Assembly (NCBI RefSeq): GCF_003268815.1
Contig: NZ_QLSV01000002.1
Span: 272,612 to 336,611 of the forward strand
DNA from: Flavobacterium lacus
GTDB taxonomy: Bacteria > Bacteroidota > Bacteroidia > Flavobacteriales > Flavobacteriaceae
Direction: 5' to 3'
DNA: 64,000 nt
Shown: positions 42,125-51,452 of the stretch, piece after piece
How the letters are laid out: each line of letters begins with the position of its first letter
How positions within the stretch are numbered: the first letter of the stretch is position 1
Program-made: the position numbers and the translations under genes
Notes under the pieces: model-generated
Database searches by the model: none
What the model saw: only the letters and a program-made list of their open reading frames with translations
Told to the model about the DNA's origin: nothing

Positions 42125-45100
42125 TTAAAAAATGATCTTCTTGGTCAACATTTTACCATTATTCAACTCAATGTTTAAGAAAAGAGCTTGGTTTTCCTGA
42201 CGTAATCCCGGAATAACAAACGATTGACGCTGGACAGCATCATTTTGGTACAAAGTTCTTCCCAACACATCAAACACTTGAATTTTTTGAATGATTTCAG
42301 CGAATGATTGTAATTCAATTTGTTGGTTTCCGGTAGCTACCATGACCAAATTCGATAACTCCGGATTTTCAATTCCTAACGTGACATTTTCATAAAGTAG
42401 TTCAAAACGACTAGCAAAAACACCAATTTCGGTAAAAAAAGAATAGTCGTTTAATTTTAGATTATGCACCGTTCCGGTTAGATTGTCGCGTAAATAAATC
42501 AATTGTTCTCCCTCAAACAAACCATCAACACCGGATAGTGAAATCGTGAAATTTCCGGATATATTGGTTCTGAATACCAGCGGTATCACATCTGAAACTT
42601 CAAAAGGCAAGGCTTTCCCTTGGATAACATACTCTTCATTGTTTACTAAAGAAGATAAAGCAATTTGACTATCACCAATATATTTCCCGTCAATCAATTG
42701 ATCTACTTCATTAGTTGCATTGCTCATATATCCCACCATCATTTGGCTGAAAAAGCCGTTTGAATTAGTAAGATTCAACCATATTCTGTGCCGTTCCATT
42801 TCACTTTGCGTGACAAATGGTAGCCCAAAATTGGAACGGAACGATTGATTACTGTTGTTATCAACCCGCATAGCATTGCTGAATAATGCGGTTGGATTAG
42901 CAACATTTTGAGCAGCCACTATAAATCCTTGACCTACTTGAACGGTTCCGTTTGGCACCGGACTCGTTGGCGATGTGGTAGTAGCCCCACCCAGTGTATA
43001 AGTGGCATAAGCAGTACCTGCAGCATTATTTGTCTTTCTCCAAAAATAAATAGTTCCCTCAATAGAGGCGGCATTCGACTGAAGAAAAGTTGCTGCACTT
43101 ATGGTTGACGGATACGGATTGCCGATGGCATTATATTTTTGAGTTCCGCTAATGTAAGTTAAGTCAATATCGATTTCGCCATTGTTTGGTTGGCCTTCAA
43201 ATTCACCGGTCCAATTGGTTGGCGTAGTAGGATGGTTATCCGGCATACGAATTAAATAGCCTACCCCTTTTGTCCATGTTAAATTTAATGGATTGGAAAC
43301 ACTAGAATAAATATTAGTGGTGGTGATGTAATTGTAAAAACGATTATTCATTGTTAACGGTGAAAAATCTTTTAAACTTTGAGCACCGGTAACCGGCGAA
43401 GACCACATCACATAATCTAAACGCATCAACGGACTGGTATTTCTAAACTGAGTTAGGATACCGCTATTTGAAGCGTTAGTTATCTGAATCAAATTCGCAT
43501 TATTTTCAATGGCTAGTGATGCCGTACCGGCAACTGATACTTCATTTTCCACAATTAAATTATTTCCGGATTCCACCACTACTTGAGCCGTATTATTTAT
43601 CGTAACCGAACAACATTCAAGATTGCTGGAAATTACTAAATCATCATTAATCACAGCGGCTACATTATTAACCGGATAACCATTGCTCCATGTTGTTCCA
43701 TTCCACACTGAAGTAATATCACCACAACTCAATGGAGTATCTTCGATGGTACAAATAGTGATACCCCAACTGTTTAAAGAACCGCCGTCTTGATTAAATG
43801 CATCAAAAACTCTTAATGTCCATGTCCCTTGAGTATTTTCTCCTATTAGTGCTGAAAGGGCTTGGGCAGGAATCAACGTTCCTGTTATGGCGGGTGTTGT
43901 TCCTTGACAAGTTAATGTAATACCATCATCATTAAATGTAGCTATCGCATTATCTGCACTACCACATTGTCCGGAAAACAATTGAACTTGAGTACCTGTT
44001 GGACTAATCAAGGTAACTGTTAAATCACTAACCCAAGTATGGGTAATATTTAAGGTAACCGTTATTTTATCAATACTTTGATTTTGATTCGTTGGAATCG
44101 TTAAAGTTGAATTGATTGTTGGTGTTCCTGAAGCCGATATTGTTAAAGGAACATTGGTAGAATTGACTATTGGATCGCAACTAATTCCGCTTCCGGTAGT
44201 AAATCTGAACACTGCACTCAATTCCCCTTGACAACCGCTATTTTTCGGTAAAACTCTCCAAAAATAATTGGTGTTTTCATCTAAATTGGTGGCAGTGTAT
44301 TGATTTGTCGTCACGTTTTGACTTACTAACACCGTAGTAAAATCTACATCACTGGCCAATTCGAAATCATAGTTGGTTGCACTTGGATCAGCCGACCATT
44401 CGATGACCACTGAATTATTGGAAACGCCTGTCGCTAAATCCAATGGAGCAATAGATGAAATCCCTTGAAAAGTTGAATTTAAAACTTCAACATATAAATT
44501 GACTGCTTTGGTAATAGACCCGGAAGTACCGGTCACAGTCATTTGATAAATCCCGGGAGCTACAATGTCTGTATCACTTAATGTCATTTGAACTATCCCG
44601 CTTGAAGATATAGTTGAGGGTGAAAAAACAACTGTAGTACCAATAGGATTGCCGCTCACAGAAAAAGTTGTATTCCCGGAAAAGCCACCAATTGTTGAAT
44701 AATTCATGTCAAAATTAACGGATTGACCTTGACAAACCCCTTTGTTTTGACCATCTTCTTGACCATTAAAGGCTAAAGCAAATGTAGGTGTGCTAGTTGC
44801 TATAGTAAAATTGGTATTGGAAACATCATAAAAAATATGATTATCTCCACGAACCATAATTCTGTTTTGAGTTCCAACATTATTTGGAATTGTAATCGTT
44901 TCAGAACCATCATTCGGAACATTAGATGCCACTAAAACCGGAAAACTTGTTCCGCCATTTGTTGAGAGATAAATGTCTACCAATGCCGTATTAATTCCAT
45001 TAGCCGTTGTTCCGGCCACATCCCAAGTTATTGTTTGGTTACTACCGGCTAACCATGAAACATTGGTGTTAGGTGAGTTAACCACAAAGGGGCCTGCAGC

Positions 45101-46771
45101 CGCATTGGTTGTAACCGTCATGTTCGCTCTTGCGGTTTGGCCTCCATTTATTAACTCATTGTCTCTTACTGTTAACGCAAAATTCATCGTTCTGTTCACG
45201 CTTGGAATTACTTCCCAAGTATTGGCTGTTACTCCCGTCAAAACGGTAGCTAAATTAGGCAGATAACGGTCTGGGCTTGTTTGTGGACTTAATGAACGAA
45301 AATTAGGTCCACCAGTAGCGGTAGCCACCGGAGGTTGAGTTGACACCTGATTATCAATTTGTTCCCAACAATAAGTTAACGCATCACCATCGGCGTCAGT
45401 TGCATTTCCCGGTAAAATTAACGGTGTACTTCTTGGAACCGTGTAATTAGGAATAGGTTGGATAACCGGTGCACTATTGTTATTTGAAATGTTAACCGAA
45501 CAATTTCCGGAGCCGGCAACAAAACTGTCCATTTGGGCACTACTCACCGCGTGAAAATGATCATCAGAATTGTTCTGCACGTTCGGGCTACAAATCCCTG
45601 CATAACCTAATATCGTGGAAGCACTTCCCGGTTCAACAGCCGTTGACCCTGTTCGATTACAATTATTATTTTGTGTATGTGTAGCACCGTATTGATGTCC
45701 CATTTCGTGAGCCACATAATCAACATCAAAAGGATCTCCAATTGGATTATTTTGACCGGTAACACCTCTGGCTTTTCCTGTTCCGCAGGGCGAGTTTAAC
45801 TGAGCAATACCACCACCACCGGTACTAAAAACATGTCCAATATCATAATTGGCGGTGCCAATTCCTGCATTAATAATAGGCTGAATTTCATTGATTAAAG
45901 CACCTCCGTCACTATTTGTTAAGGTGTCAGGTTTCTCAGGTAGGAAAAAAATCACGTTAGTATTGTTCGGAACAATAACCATTGTCAGGGACATGTCTCT
46001 TTCAAATAATCCATTTACACGAGTCATGGTTACATTCATGGCTGATAAAACAGCAGCATCTCTTTCTGCAACCGTACCTCCGGCAACTCCCGCCAAGTTA
46101 ATATGGAATTGAGCATACTCTACAGTACAAGCTAGACCAAGTCGATACGTTCTAAAAATTCCGGTGTTTGATTCAATATCATAAGCGTTTCTGGGAGAGA
46201 AATGAACTGGAGTATCGTCCGGAATTTCTATATCGGAAGTCAAACATTCAAAAGAAGAACCCGAAATTGCGTTTTTCTTCTTGTACACCATATAATTATT
46301 TAAATCAGCAGTATAGGGGTCTATGTAAACTGTCCCTTTTGGAGAAAGAATCATCGCATGTAAACCAAAAATCGTCATGCTAAAACGGATGACCGAAGAT
46401 CTATTATCCAGACAAACCCCAACATAAGATTTGATGTCAGGAAACTGTGCCTGCAACTCGGGGTGCATGACAGGAGCTTCGTAAATTCTGTAGCGTTTAG
46501 TGGTTCCATCAACATCAGGGAAAGTAACCTCATGGTTAGAAACTCCTATTAAACTCCCTCTTTTAGGAGCATTACTAAGTTGATTTCTGAAAGTTGCCAT
46601 ATCTAAAGAAAAAACCTCAAATTCAGTTACTAAACTTGTTCTTTTTACTTTTATTTGACTTTCTAAAACAGCTGTTGAACTTTTTTGCCAGGGGTTTTGG
46701 CGTTGGGCAGTCATTTCAAATGAAAAAACAACCACTACTAAAAAGAGTAGAATTTGTTTCGTTGTGGGCAT
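42125..46771 (-). CDS. Secreted M12B metalloprotease fused to a large C-terminal surface module (Met-turn Leu)
   Basis: It encodes 1548 residues with a signal peptide (MPTTKQILLFLVVVVFSFEMTAQ). The prodomain (about 25-190) and catalytic domain are close to the 19987 paralogue. The zinc motif HEMGHQYGATH is at about 351-361, but the Met-turn reads STILGYAG, with Leu388 in place of the usual Met. Ig-like domains and a P-domain (about 880-1010) follow. After it comes a 500-residue module with YVMWSSPV, GNPYPSTI and IVAAQNV that is shared with the C-terminal half of the 46944 protein. The end (VFDVLGRTLYQNDAV...NGKMLTKKIIF) resembles a short T9SS sorting tail. Confidence 0.92.
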   Translation of the reverse strand: MPTTKQILLFLVVVVFSFEMTAQRQNPWQKSSTAVLESQIKVKRTSLVTEFEVFSLDMATFRNQLSNAPKRGSLIGVSNHEVTFPDVDGTTKRYRIYEAPVMHPELQAQFPDIKSYVGVCLDNRSSVIRFSMTIFGLHAMILSPKGTVYIDPYTADLNNYMVYKKKNAISGSSFECLTSDIEIPDDTPVHFSPRNAYDIESNTGIFRTYRLGLACTVEYAQFHINLAGVAGGTVAERDAAVLSAMNVTMTRVNGLFERDMSLTMVIVPNNTNVIFFLPEKPDTLTNSDGGALINEIQPIINAGIGTANYDIGHVFSTGGGGIAQLNSPCGTGKARGVTGQNNPIGDPFDVDYVAHEMGHQYGATHTQNNNCNRTGSTAVEPGSASTILGYAGICSPNVQNNSDDHFHAVSSAQMDSFVAGSGNCSVNISNNNSAPVIQPIPNYTVPRSTPLILPGNATDADGDALTYCWEQIDNQVSTQPPVATATGGPNFRSLSPQTSPDRYLPNLATVLTGVTANTWEVIPSVNRTMNFALTVRDNELINGGQTARANMTVTTNAAAGPFVVNSPNTNVSWLAGSNQTITWDVAGTTANGINTALVDIYLSTNGGTSFPVLVASNVPNDGSETITIPNNVGTQNRIMVRGDNHIFYDVSNTNFTIATSTPTFALAFNGQEDGQNKGVCQGQSVNFDMNYSTIGGFSGNTTFSVSGNPIGTTVVFSPSTISSSGIVQMTLSDTDIVAPGIYQMTVTGTSGSITKAVNLYVEVLNSTFQGISSIAPLDLATGVSNNSVVIEWSADPSATNYDFELASDVDFTTVLVSQNVTTNQYTATNLDENTNYFWRVLPKNSGCQGELSAVFRFTTGSGISCDPIVNSTNVPLTISASGTPTINSTLTIPTNQNQSIDKITVTLNITHTWVSDLTVTLISPTGTQVQLFSGQCGSADNAIATFNDDGITLTCQGTTPAITGTLIPAQALSALIGENTQGTWTLRVFDAFNQDGGSLNSWGITICTIEDTPLSCGDITSVWNGTTWSNGYPVNNVAAVINDDLVISSNLECCSVTINNTAQVVVESGNNLIVENEVSVAGTASLAIENNANLIQITNASNSGILTQFRNTSPLMRLDYVMWSSPVTGAQSLKDFSPLTMNNRFYNYITTTNIYSSVSNPLNLTWTKGVGYLIRMPDNHPTTPTNWTGEFEGQPNNGEIDIDLTYISGTQKYNAIGNPYPSTISAATFLQSNAASIEGTIYFWRKTNNAAGTAYATYTLGGATTTSPTSPVPNGTVQVGQGFIVAAQNVANPTALFSNAMRVDNNSNQSFRSNFGLPFVTQSEMERHRIWLNLTNSNGFFSQMMVGYMSNATNEVDQLIDGKYIGDSQIALSSLVNNEEYVIQGKALPFEVSDVIPLVFRTNISGNFTISLSGVDGLFEGEQLIYLRDNLTGTVHNLKLNDYSFFTEIGVFASRFELLYENVTLGIENPELSNLVMVATGNQQIELQSFAEIIQKIQVFDVLGRTLYQNDAVQRQSFVIPGLRQENQALFLNIELNNGKMLTKKIIF

Positions 46772-46892
46772 TTTAATGGTATTTTGGAAATTAGTCTTTC
46801 AAAAATGACAAAAAAAATCCATTTTATTATTGCATTTTAAAAAAAATAGCACTTATTTGTTAAAAAATCGACGAAATACACTACCAAATAAA

Positions 46893-46921
46893 AAATCCCA
46901 ACCATAAAATGGAAGGGATTT
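46893..46921 (-). terminator. Terminator of the 46944-50819 gene
   Basis: AAATCCC/GGGATTT (46893-46899 and 46915-46921) with an inner CCAT/ATGG pair forms a hairpin; A-rich sequence on the left gives the minus-strand U-tract. Confidence 0.75.
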
Positions 46922-46943
46922 CTTAATTTATTTAGAAATTATT

Positions 46944-49900
46944 TTATAAAATCAGTTTTTTAGAAACAACTTGCCCATTTTCTAATTCAATTTGGACAAT
47001 TACAGTTTGTTTTGAGAGGGTTGTGTTTGAAACAAACTCGTTTGAGTTTTGTATATTTTGAGAAAACAAGGTTCTCCCCAAGACATCGTACACCGTTACT
47101 TTATTAATCCTTTCGTGCGAAGATTTTACAGTAAGCTGTCCGTTAGACGCAAATGCAATTACGCTCGATGCCACTTCGGTAAAAACAGGATTTGATAATA
47201 GCCCATTGTTGTATCGAAGTACAAAACGAGTATCAAATACACCAACAGTAGAATCAAAAATATACGGACTGGCAGTTAAATCATGGACTGTATTGACTAG
47301 TTTATCCTCCAAAAATACCCTTTTATACCCCATGCCAATCACATCCGCGATGGCGATGGTAAATGTGCCGGCCGTTGTTGTATTGTATCCCATTGGTACA
47401 GTATCATTTTCATCAAAAGGCAACGCTCTTCCTTGAATGATAAACGGTTTATCATCAATCAAAGAATACATTTTAGAGGAACCATCTACTTTGGTAGAGG
47501 CGTCAAACAACCTGTCTTTTTCATTCGTTGCTCCATCTACATAACCCACCAACGTTCGTACCGCATTTCCATTTTGCGGAATAAAATCTAACCAAATTTT
47601 AAAATCTTCTTCTCCTTGCGGTTGAGTTGACTGTCTGTAAAACTGATTATTGGCATGCGTCACATTTCGCATGGAATTTTTAAAGGTCACCGTTTCTGTT
47701 GCTGCCGGTCCATCATTCATCAACACAAAAAAGCCTTGTCCCGAAGCGATAAAACCATTGTATCCTCCCGGACCACTTACCGTTCCTGTTCCGTTGTGTA
47801 CGATATAATCATTCGGACTGTAATTGTATCCGAAATTATTATAAAACGGATCGTTAAACGCAACATCCGGTAACAACCCGTGTGTCCAAATTCGAACAGA
47901 ACCTTCAATATTTGTGTTTTCTGTTAAAAAATCCAAGGCTCGAATGGCCGACGGATATGGGTTTCCAAGTAAATTAAAATTATCATCATTGGCAGTAACC
48001 GTTATCGCCGGGTTTGTTGGACTTGGATAACCTCCTCCCGTATAATTCCCTCGTTCGATTGTTGGCGTAAAAATACCATTATTAGGCACTCCTGTAAACG
48101 CTGTATTAAAGGGCTGAATAGTAGTCGTATACGTAGATGGCCCACGCACGATATATCCTTTTCCTCTCACCATGTTTTCGTTGGCGTTGGTCCAATTGCC
48201 AAAGTTGCCGGAAATAGTTGGCAACCATTTAAATACCACCGCTGCCGGAGTAGCAGGCGAAATACTCAACACCGGAAAAGAAGCCACCGGCGACGACCAA
48301 TATACATAATCCAAACGACGGATATTGGCGGTTCTTCGTACCGTTGCGTTTCCGGTATTTACTGCATAATCATCCAATTGCACTAAACTACCATTGTTTT
48401 GTATGGTTAAAGTTCCATTATTGATAATTCTTCCGGCGGATTGAATGTAATTTCCATCGGTGATTGTTACGGTTCTATTTGTATTCACAAGACATTCACA
48501 AGCAGTAACATTTCCATTTAAACTAGTGTTATAATTAGCTGCGAATATGGCTCTTTCCACAGAAGTAGGTGGATTGCCATCGCCACTCCAAACACCTGTC
48601 CATGTTTTTGGAACAGGTAATCTTCCTCTCAATTGCACATTGTCAATAACCCAAACCTCATCACTACGATCAACATCAAACTCGATTTTTACCCGCAGTT
48701 GTGTCACTTGAGGTAAATTAGTTAATTGCAGTCTTCTTGTTCCGTTCCCAACAGAGTTGGCAGTGGGTTGCACTTCATACGGTATATCTAATCCTTTAAA
48801 TGGGTTTGTAAACAACGTACCACCCGCAGCAACACTCCAAATAGAGTTACTATTCCCTTTTACAATAGCTTCTCTAGACCACGTTACTCCATCATCTCCA
48901 CTTACAAAAACAGTAAGCCAGTCGGAAACATCTAAACCTTGCGAGCCATTAGTAGAATAGGCACCTATAAACATCTCAAGCAAGACATCTTGATAAGCAG
49001 AAGTGTCAACTGTATCAAATGTCACGATGACTTTTGCTTTAGGGTCAAATGTACTAGGGTAAGGACCCGTTACTTGTAAACTATTCGTTGTAATAAATTT
49101 ATCCGAAGCAACCGTTCTACTACTACCAAATGCACTTCCGTTTGTTAGAACTGGAGGATTAGCTCCTAGTGCGGTTGCAGTACTATATCCCCATGCTGTA
49201 GCACCGGTGCTTGTAAATTGCTGCGTCCTTATCGCTGATGAACCTCCAATTAGACACTCATCAAAATTAATTCCAACCCCTGAAATGGCAAAGGTATACG
49301 GACTTTTACCGGGTACATTGTTCGTAATGGTTACCAATGCTTCCCGTAAACCTAACGCAGAAGGGTCAAAAGAAATTCCTAAGGTTGTACTATTGTTTAA
49401 TCCCACTGTTGCAGACGGTGAAGCTGCTACTGTAAAGTCAGTAGCATGTGTACCCGTTATTGTAACACCGGTAACATCTAAAATATCGCCCCCTAAATTG
49501 ATGATAAAAAAGTTGCGAAGTTTACTTATTGTGCCAGCTTCATTTACATTTCCAAAATTGGTATGGTTATTCAAATCAGGAATCGTACTGCCTGATAAAA
49601 CTTGGTTTCCGTTACCAACTATATTGATATCCGGTGCTAAACCACCGCCTTGAATAGCAAATGTATACGGATTTTCATCTGAATCATTATTAATTATCGA
49701 AACGGTTGCATTTCTAACTCCACCCCCTAATGGCGAAAAACGAATCACAAACACACTATTAGCTCCCGAAATGATGGAAGTTGACGGTGGTGTAATAACC
49801 GTAAAATCGGCAGCATGCGTTCCTGAGATTTGAACAATTGGCACACCCGTTAAGGTAAGATTTGAAATTCCTAAATTTTGTATACGGTAATCTTTGTCTT

Positions 49901-50819
49901 GATTGGCTCCCACCGCAATACTGGCAAATAACGTATTGTTAAAAGCATTGGGAATTATATTTCCGCTGACAATATTATTTGTTCCACCCGTTGCCCCTCG
50001 AATATTGATCTCCGGACCGGGATTGGTGACGGTTAAAATTAAGGTTTGTTCATCAAAGCCGCTTCCGTTCGTTGCAGTAATGGTAATAAAAAATGTACCG
50101 GTTACTCCCGGTGTTCCAGAGATTACGCCGGTTGTAGTATTGATGCTAAAACCAGGAGGTAATCCTGTTGCGTTGTATGAGGTTGGGCTGTTTATAGCTG
50201 TTATAGTGTATGAAAATGGCACTCCTACAAAACCCGAAGCATTTAAATCACTAGTAATTACCGGTGCAGAAGGAGTTGTTGAATAGACAAATCCATTAAA
50301 AGTGAAATCATTTATACTAAAAGTTCCAGCAGCAGCACTAGCACCCCATCCATAAATTCTAAATCTTATCTCAGATGTAATTCCTTGATAAGCCGCTGCT
50401 GTGAGCGAAATTGTTGTACCTGCTACAGTTGACGTTCCAATATTTGAAGTATAGCCATCTACACTCGAACGAAAAGCAACACTTGTAGGTCCGGTTCCTG
50501 AGGCTTGCCCTGTATAAACAAAACTAACAAAGTCTATCTGATATCCGGGAGCTGGTGTTAAGATAAATTCAAAATAGGCAGTTAAATCGATAGCTGCAGT
50601 ATTCCAGCTGTTTGCGTTGTATCGGTCATTTGCGTTATTTCCTGCTACTCCTGCACCTCTTCCAATTCCGGATACAGTTAAATTAGGTGCTACAACTTGA
50701 CCGGTTGTGTAAGGATTAGCTGTATCAGGATTCGTTCCGGTAATCGGATTGGTAAAAATTGATTGCCCCCACGAAAAAGCACTCATAAAAAGCACCAATA
50801 AAAGTAGTCTTGTTTTCAT
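46944..50819 (-). CDS. Secreted choice-of-anchor/Ig-domain protein with T9SS-like tail
   Basis: The ATG at 50819 (MKTRLLLLVLFMSAFSWGQ) gives 1291 residues; a 15-codon upstream extension lacks signal character. The order is an N-terminal jelly-roll-like domain (about 20-175), a putative Ig domain (SYTITAINSPTSYNATGLPPGFSINTTTGVISGTP), three choice-of-anchor-D repeats with GTHAADFTV or GTHATDFTV (about 265-540), a second jelly-roll-like domain and a C-terminal module with YVYWSSPV, GNPYPSAIRALDF and FIASGQGFF shared with the 42125 protein. The end (VYDVLGRTLFSQNIQ...NGQVVSKKLIL) resembles a T9SS sorting tail. A surface or extracellular location is inferred; the function is unknown. Confidence 0.9.
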   Translation of the reverse strand: MKTRLLLLVLFMSAFSWGQSIFTNPITGTNPDTANPYTTGQVVAPNLTVSGIGRGAGVAGNNANDRYNANSWNTAAIDLTAYFEFILTPAPGYQIDFVSFVYTGQASGTGPTSVAFRSSVDGYTSNIGTSTVAGTTISLTAAAYQGITSEIRFRIYGWGASAAAGTFSINDFTFNGFVYSTTPSAPVITSDLNASGFVGVPFSYTITAINSPTSYNATGLPPGFSINTTTGVISGTPGVTGTFFITITATNGSGFDEQTLILTVTNPGPEINIRGATGGTNNIVSGNIIPNAFNNTLFASIAVGANQDKDYRIQNLGISNLTLTGVPIVQISGTHAADFTVITPPSTSIISGANSVFVIRFSPLGGGVRNATVSIINNDSDENPYTFAIQGGGLAPDINIVGNGNQVLSGSTIPDLNNHTNFGNVNEAGTISKLRNFFIINLGGDILDVTGVTITGTHATDFTVAASPSATVGLNNSTTLGISFDPSALGLREALVTITNNVPGKSPYTFAISGVGINFDECLIGGSSAIRTQQFTSTGATAWGYSTATALGANPPVLTNGSAFGSSRTVASDKFITTNSLQVTGPYPSTFDPKAKVIVTFDTVDTSAYQDVLLEMFIGAYSTNGSQGLDVSDWLTVFVSGDDGVTWSREAIVKGNSNSIWSVAAGGTLFTNPFKGLDIPYEVQPTANSVGNGTRRLQLTNLPQVTQLRVKIEFDVDRSDEVWVIDNVQLRGRLPVPKTWTGVWSGDGNPPTSVERAIFAANYNTSLNGNVTACECLVNTNRTVTITDGNYIQSAGRIINNGTLTIQNNGSLVQLDDYAVNTGNATVRRTANIRRLDYVYWSSPVASFPVLSISPATPAAVVFKWLPTISGNFGNWTNANENMVRGKGYIVRGPSTYTTTIQPFNTAFTGVPNNGIFTPTIERGNYTGGGYPSPTNPAITVTANDDNFNLLGNPYPSAIRALDFLTENTNIEGSVRIWTHGLLPDVAFNDPFYNNFGYNYSPNDYIVHNGTGTVSGPGGYNGFIASGQGFFVLMNDGPAATETVTFKNSMRNVTHANNQFYRQSTQPQGEEDFKIWLDFIPQNGNAVRTLVGYVDGATNEKDRLFDASTKVDGSSKMYSLIDDKPFIIQGRALPFDENDTVPMGYNTTTAGTFTIAIADVIGMGYKRVFLEDKLVNTVHDLTASPYIFDSTVGVFDTRFVLRYNNGLLSNPVFTEVASSVIAFASNGQLTVKSSHERINKVTVYDVLGRTLFSQNIQNSNEFVSNTTLSKQTVIVQIELENGQVVSKKLIL

Positions 50820-50880
50820 TTTATGGAAATGATATTTTTTTGTAATTTTAATTGCCTTAGCCATGGCTTTTAAGCGGGTA

Positions 50881-50888
50881 CAAATTTA
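50881..50888 (-). promoter_or_regulatory. Predicted -7 box for the 46944-50819 gene
   Basis: TAAATTTG on the minus strand fits TAnnTTTG; the start of transcription is expected about 55 nt before the ATG. Confidence 0.45.
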
Positions 50889-50910
50889 CAGCTAAATTGC
50901 AGAATTTCAA

Positions 50911-50918
50911 TACCTTTG
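50911..50918 (+). promoter_or_regulatory. Predicted -7 box for recX
   Basis: TACCTTTG fits TAnnTTTG and lies 41 nt before the TTG start at 50960. It is back to back with the minus-strand box at 50881. Confidence 0.5.
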
Positions 50919-50959
50919 CGTTACTAAATTATTAACAAAAAACCATTAAATTTCTATCA

Positions 50960-51439
50960 TTGAGTTCACAATCAACCACTTCACTTTCGGAAATTGTTCA
51001 GAAGATGGAATTTTACTGTTCGTATCAGGAACGTTGCCATGCCGAAGTGGTGCAAAAGTTATATACGTTATCGGTTCCTCAAAACCGGCAGGACGAAGTA
51101 ATTGTGCATTTAATTCATCATAATTTTCTGAATGAAGAACGGTTTGCCAAGCTGTTTTCCATTAGTAAATTTCACCAAAAAAAATGGGGGAAGAAACGCA
51201 TTTCAAACGAATTAAAACAACGAAACATTTCTGATTATTTGATTCGAATGGGTTTAAAAGAAATTCCCGAAGAAGAATATGAAATCACCTTTACCGATTT
51301 AGCCGAAAAAACATGGGAAGCCATTACCGAAAGAAATGCCCTAAAAAAACGAAAGAAATTTTGCGATACCTTACTCCGAAAAGGATGGGAAAGCGATTGG
51401 GTGTATGAAAAAGTGAAAACGTTAGAAAAAAACACGTAA
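50960..51439 (+). CDS. recX: RecX-family regulatory protein
   Basis: The 159-residue product is made of the three-helix repeats of RecX, which binds RecA filaments and limits recombination. Recognisable parts are YCSYQERCHAEVVQKLYTL, VIVHLIHHNFLNEERFAKLFSISKFHQKKWGKKRISNELKQRNIS and LLRKGWESDWVYEKV. The frame opens with TTG at 50960. The first internal ATG (51005) would remove 15 residues that are not part of the conserved core, so either start is possible. The gene is alone and ends 1 nt from the converging ketoacyl synthase gene. Confidence 0.92.
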   Translation: MSSQSTTSLSEIVQKMEFYCSYQERCHAEVVQKLYTLSVPQNRQDEVIVHLIHHNFLNEERFAKLFSISKFHQKKWGKKRISNELKQRNISDYLIRMGLKEIPEEEYEITFTDLAEKTWEAITERNALKKRKKFCDTLLRKGWESDWVYEKVKTLEKNT

Positions 51440-51452
51440 ACTACACGTTTTT
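51427..51452. terminator. Bidirectional terminator overlapping both stop codons of recX and the ketoacyl synthase
   Basis: AAAA-(AC)-ACGT (up to 51437) pairs with ACGT-TTTT (51445 onward) across a 7-nt loop that contains the two stop codons. A-tracts and T-tracts flank it on both sides. The stem is short. Confidence 0.4.
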
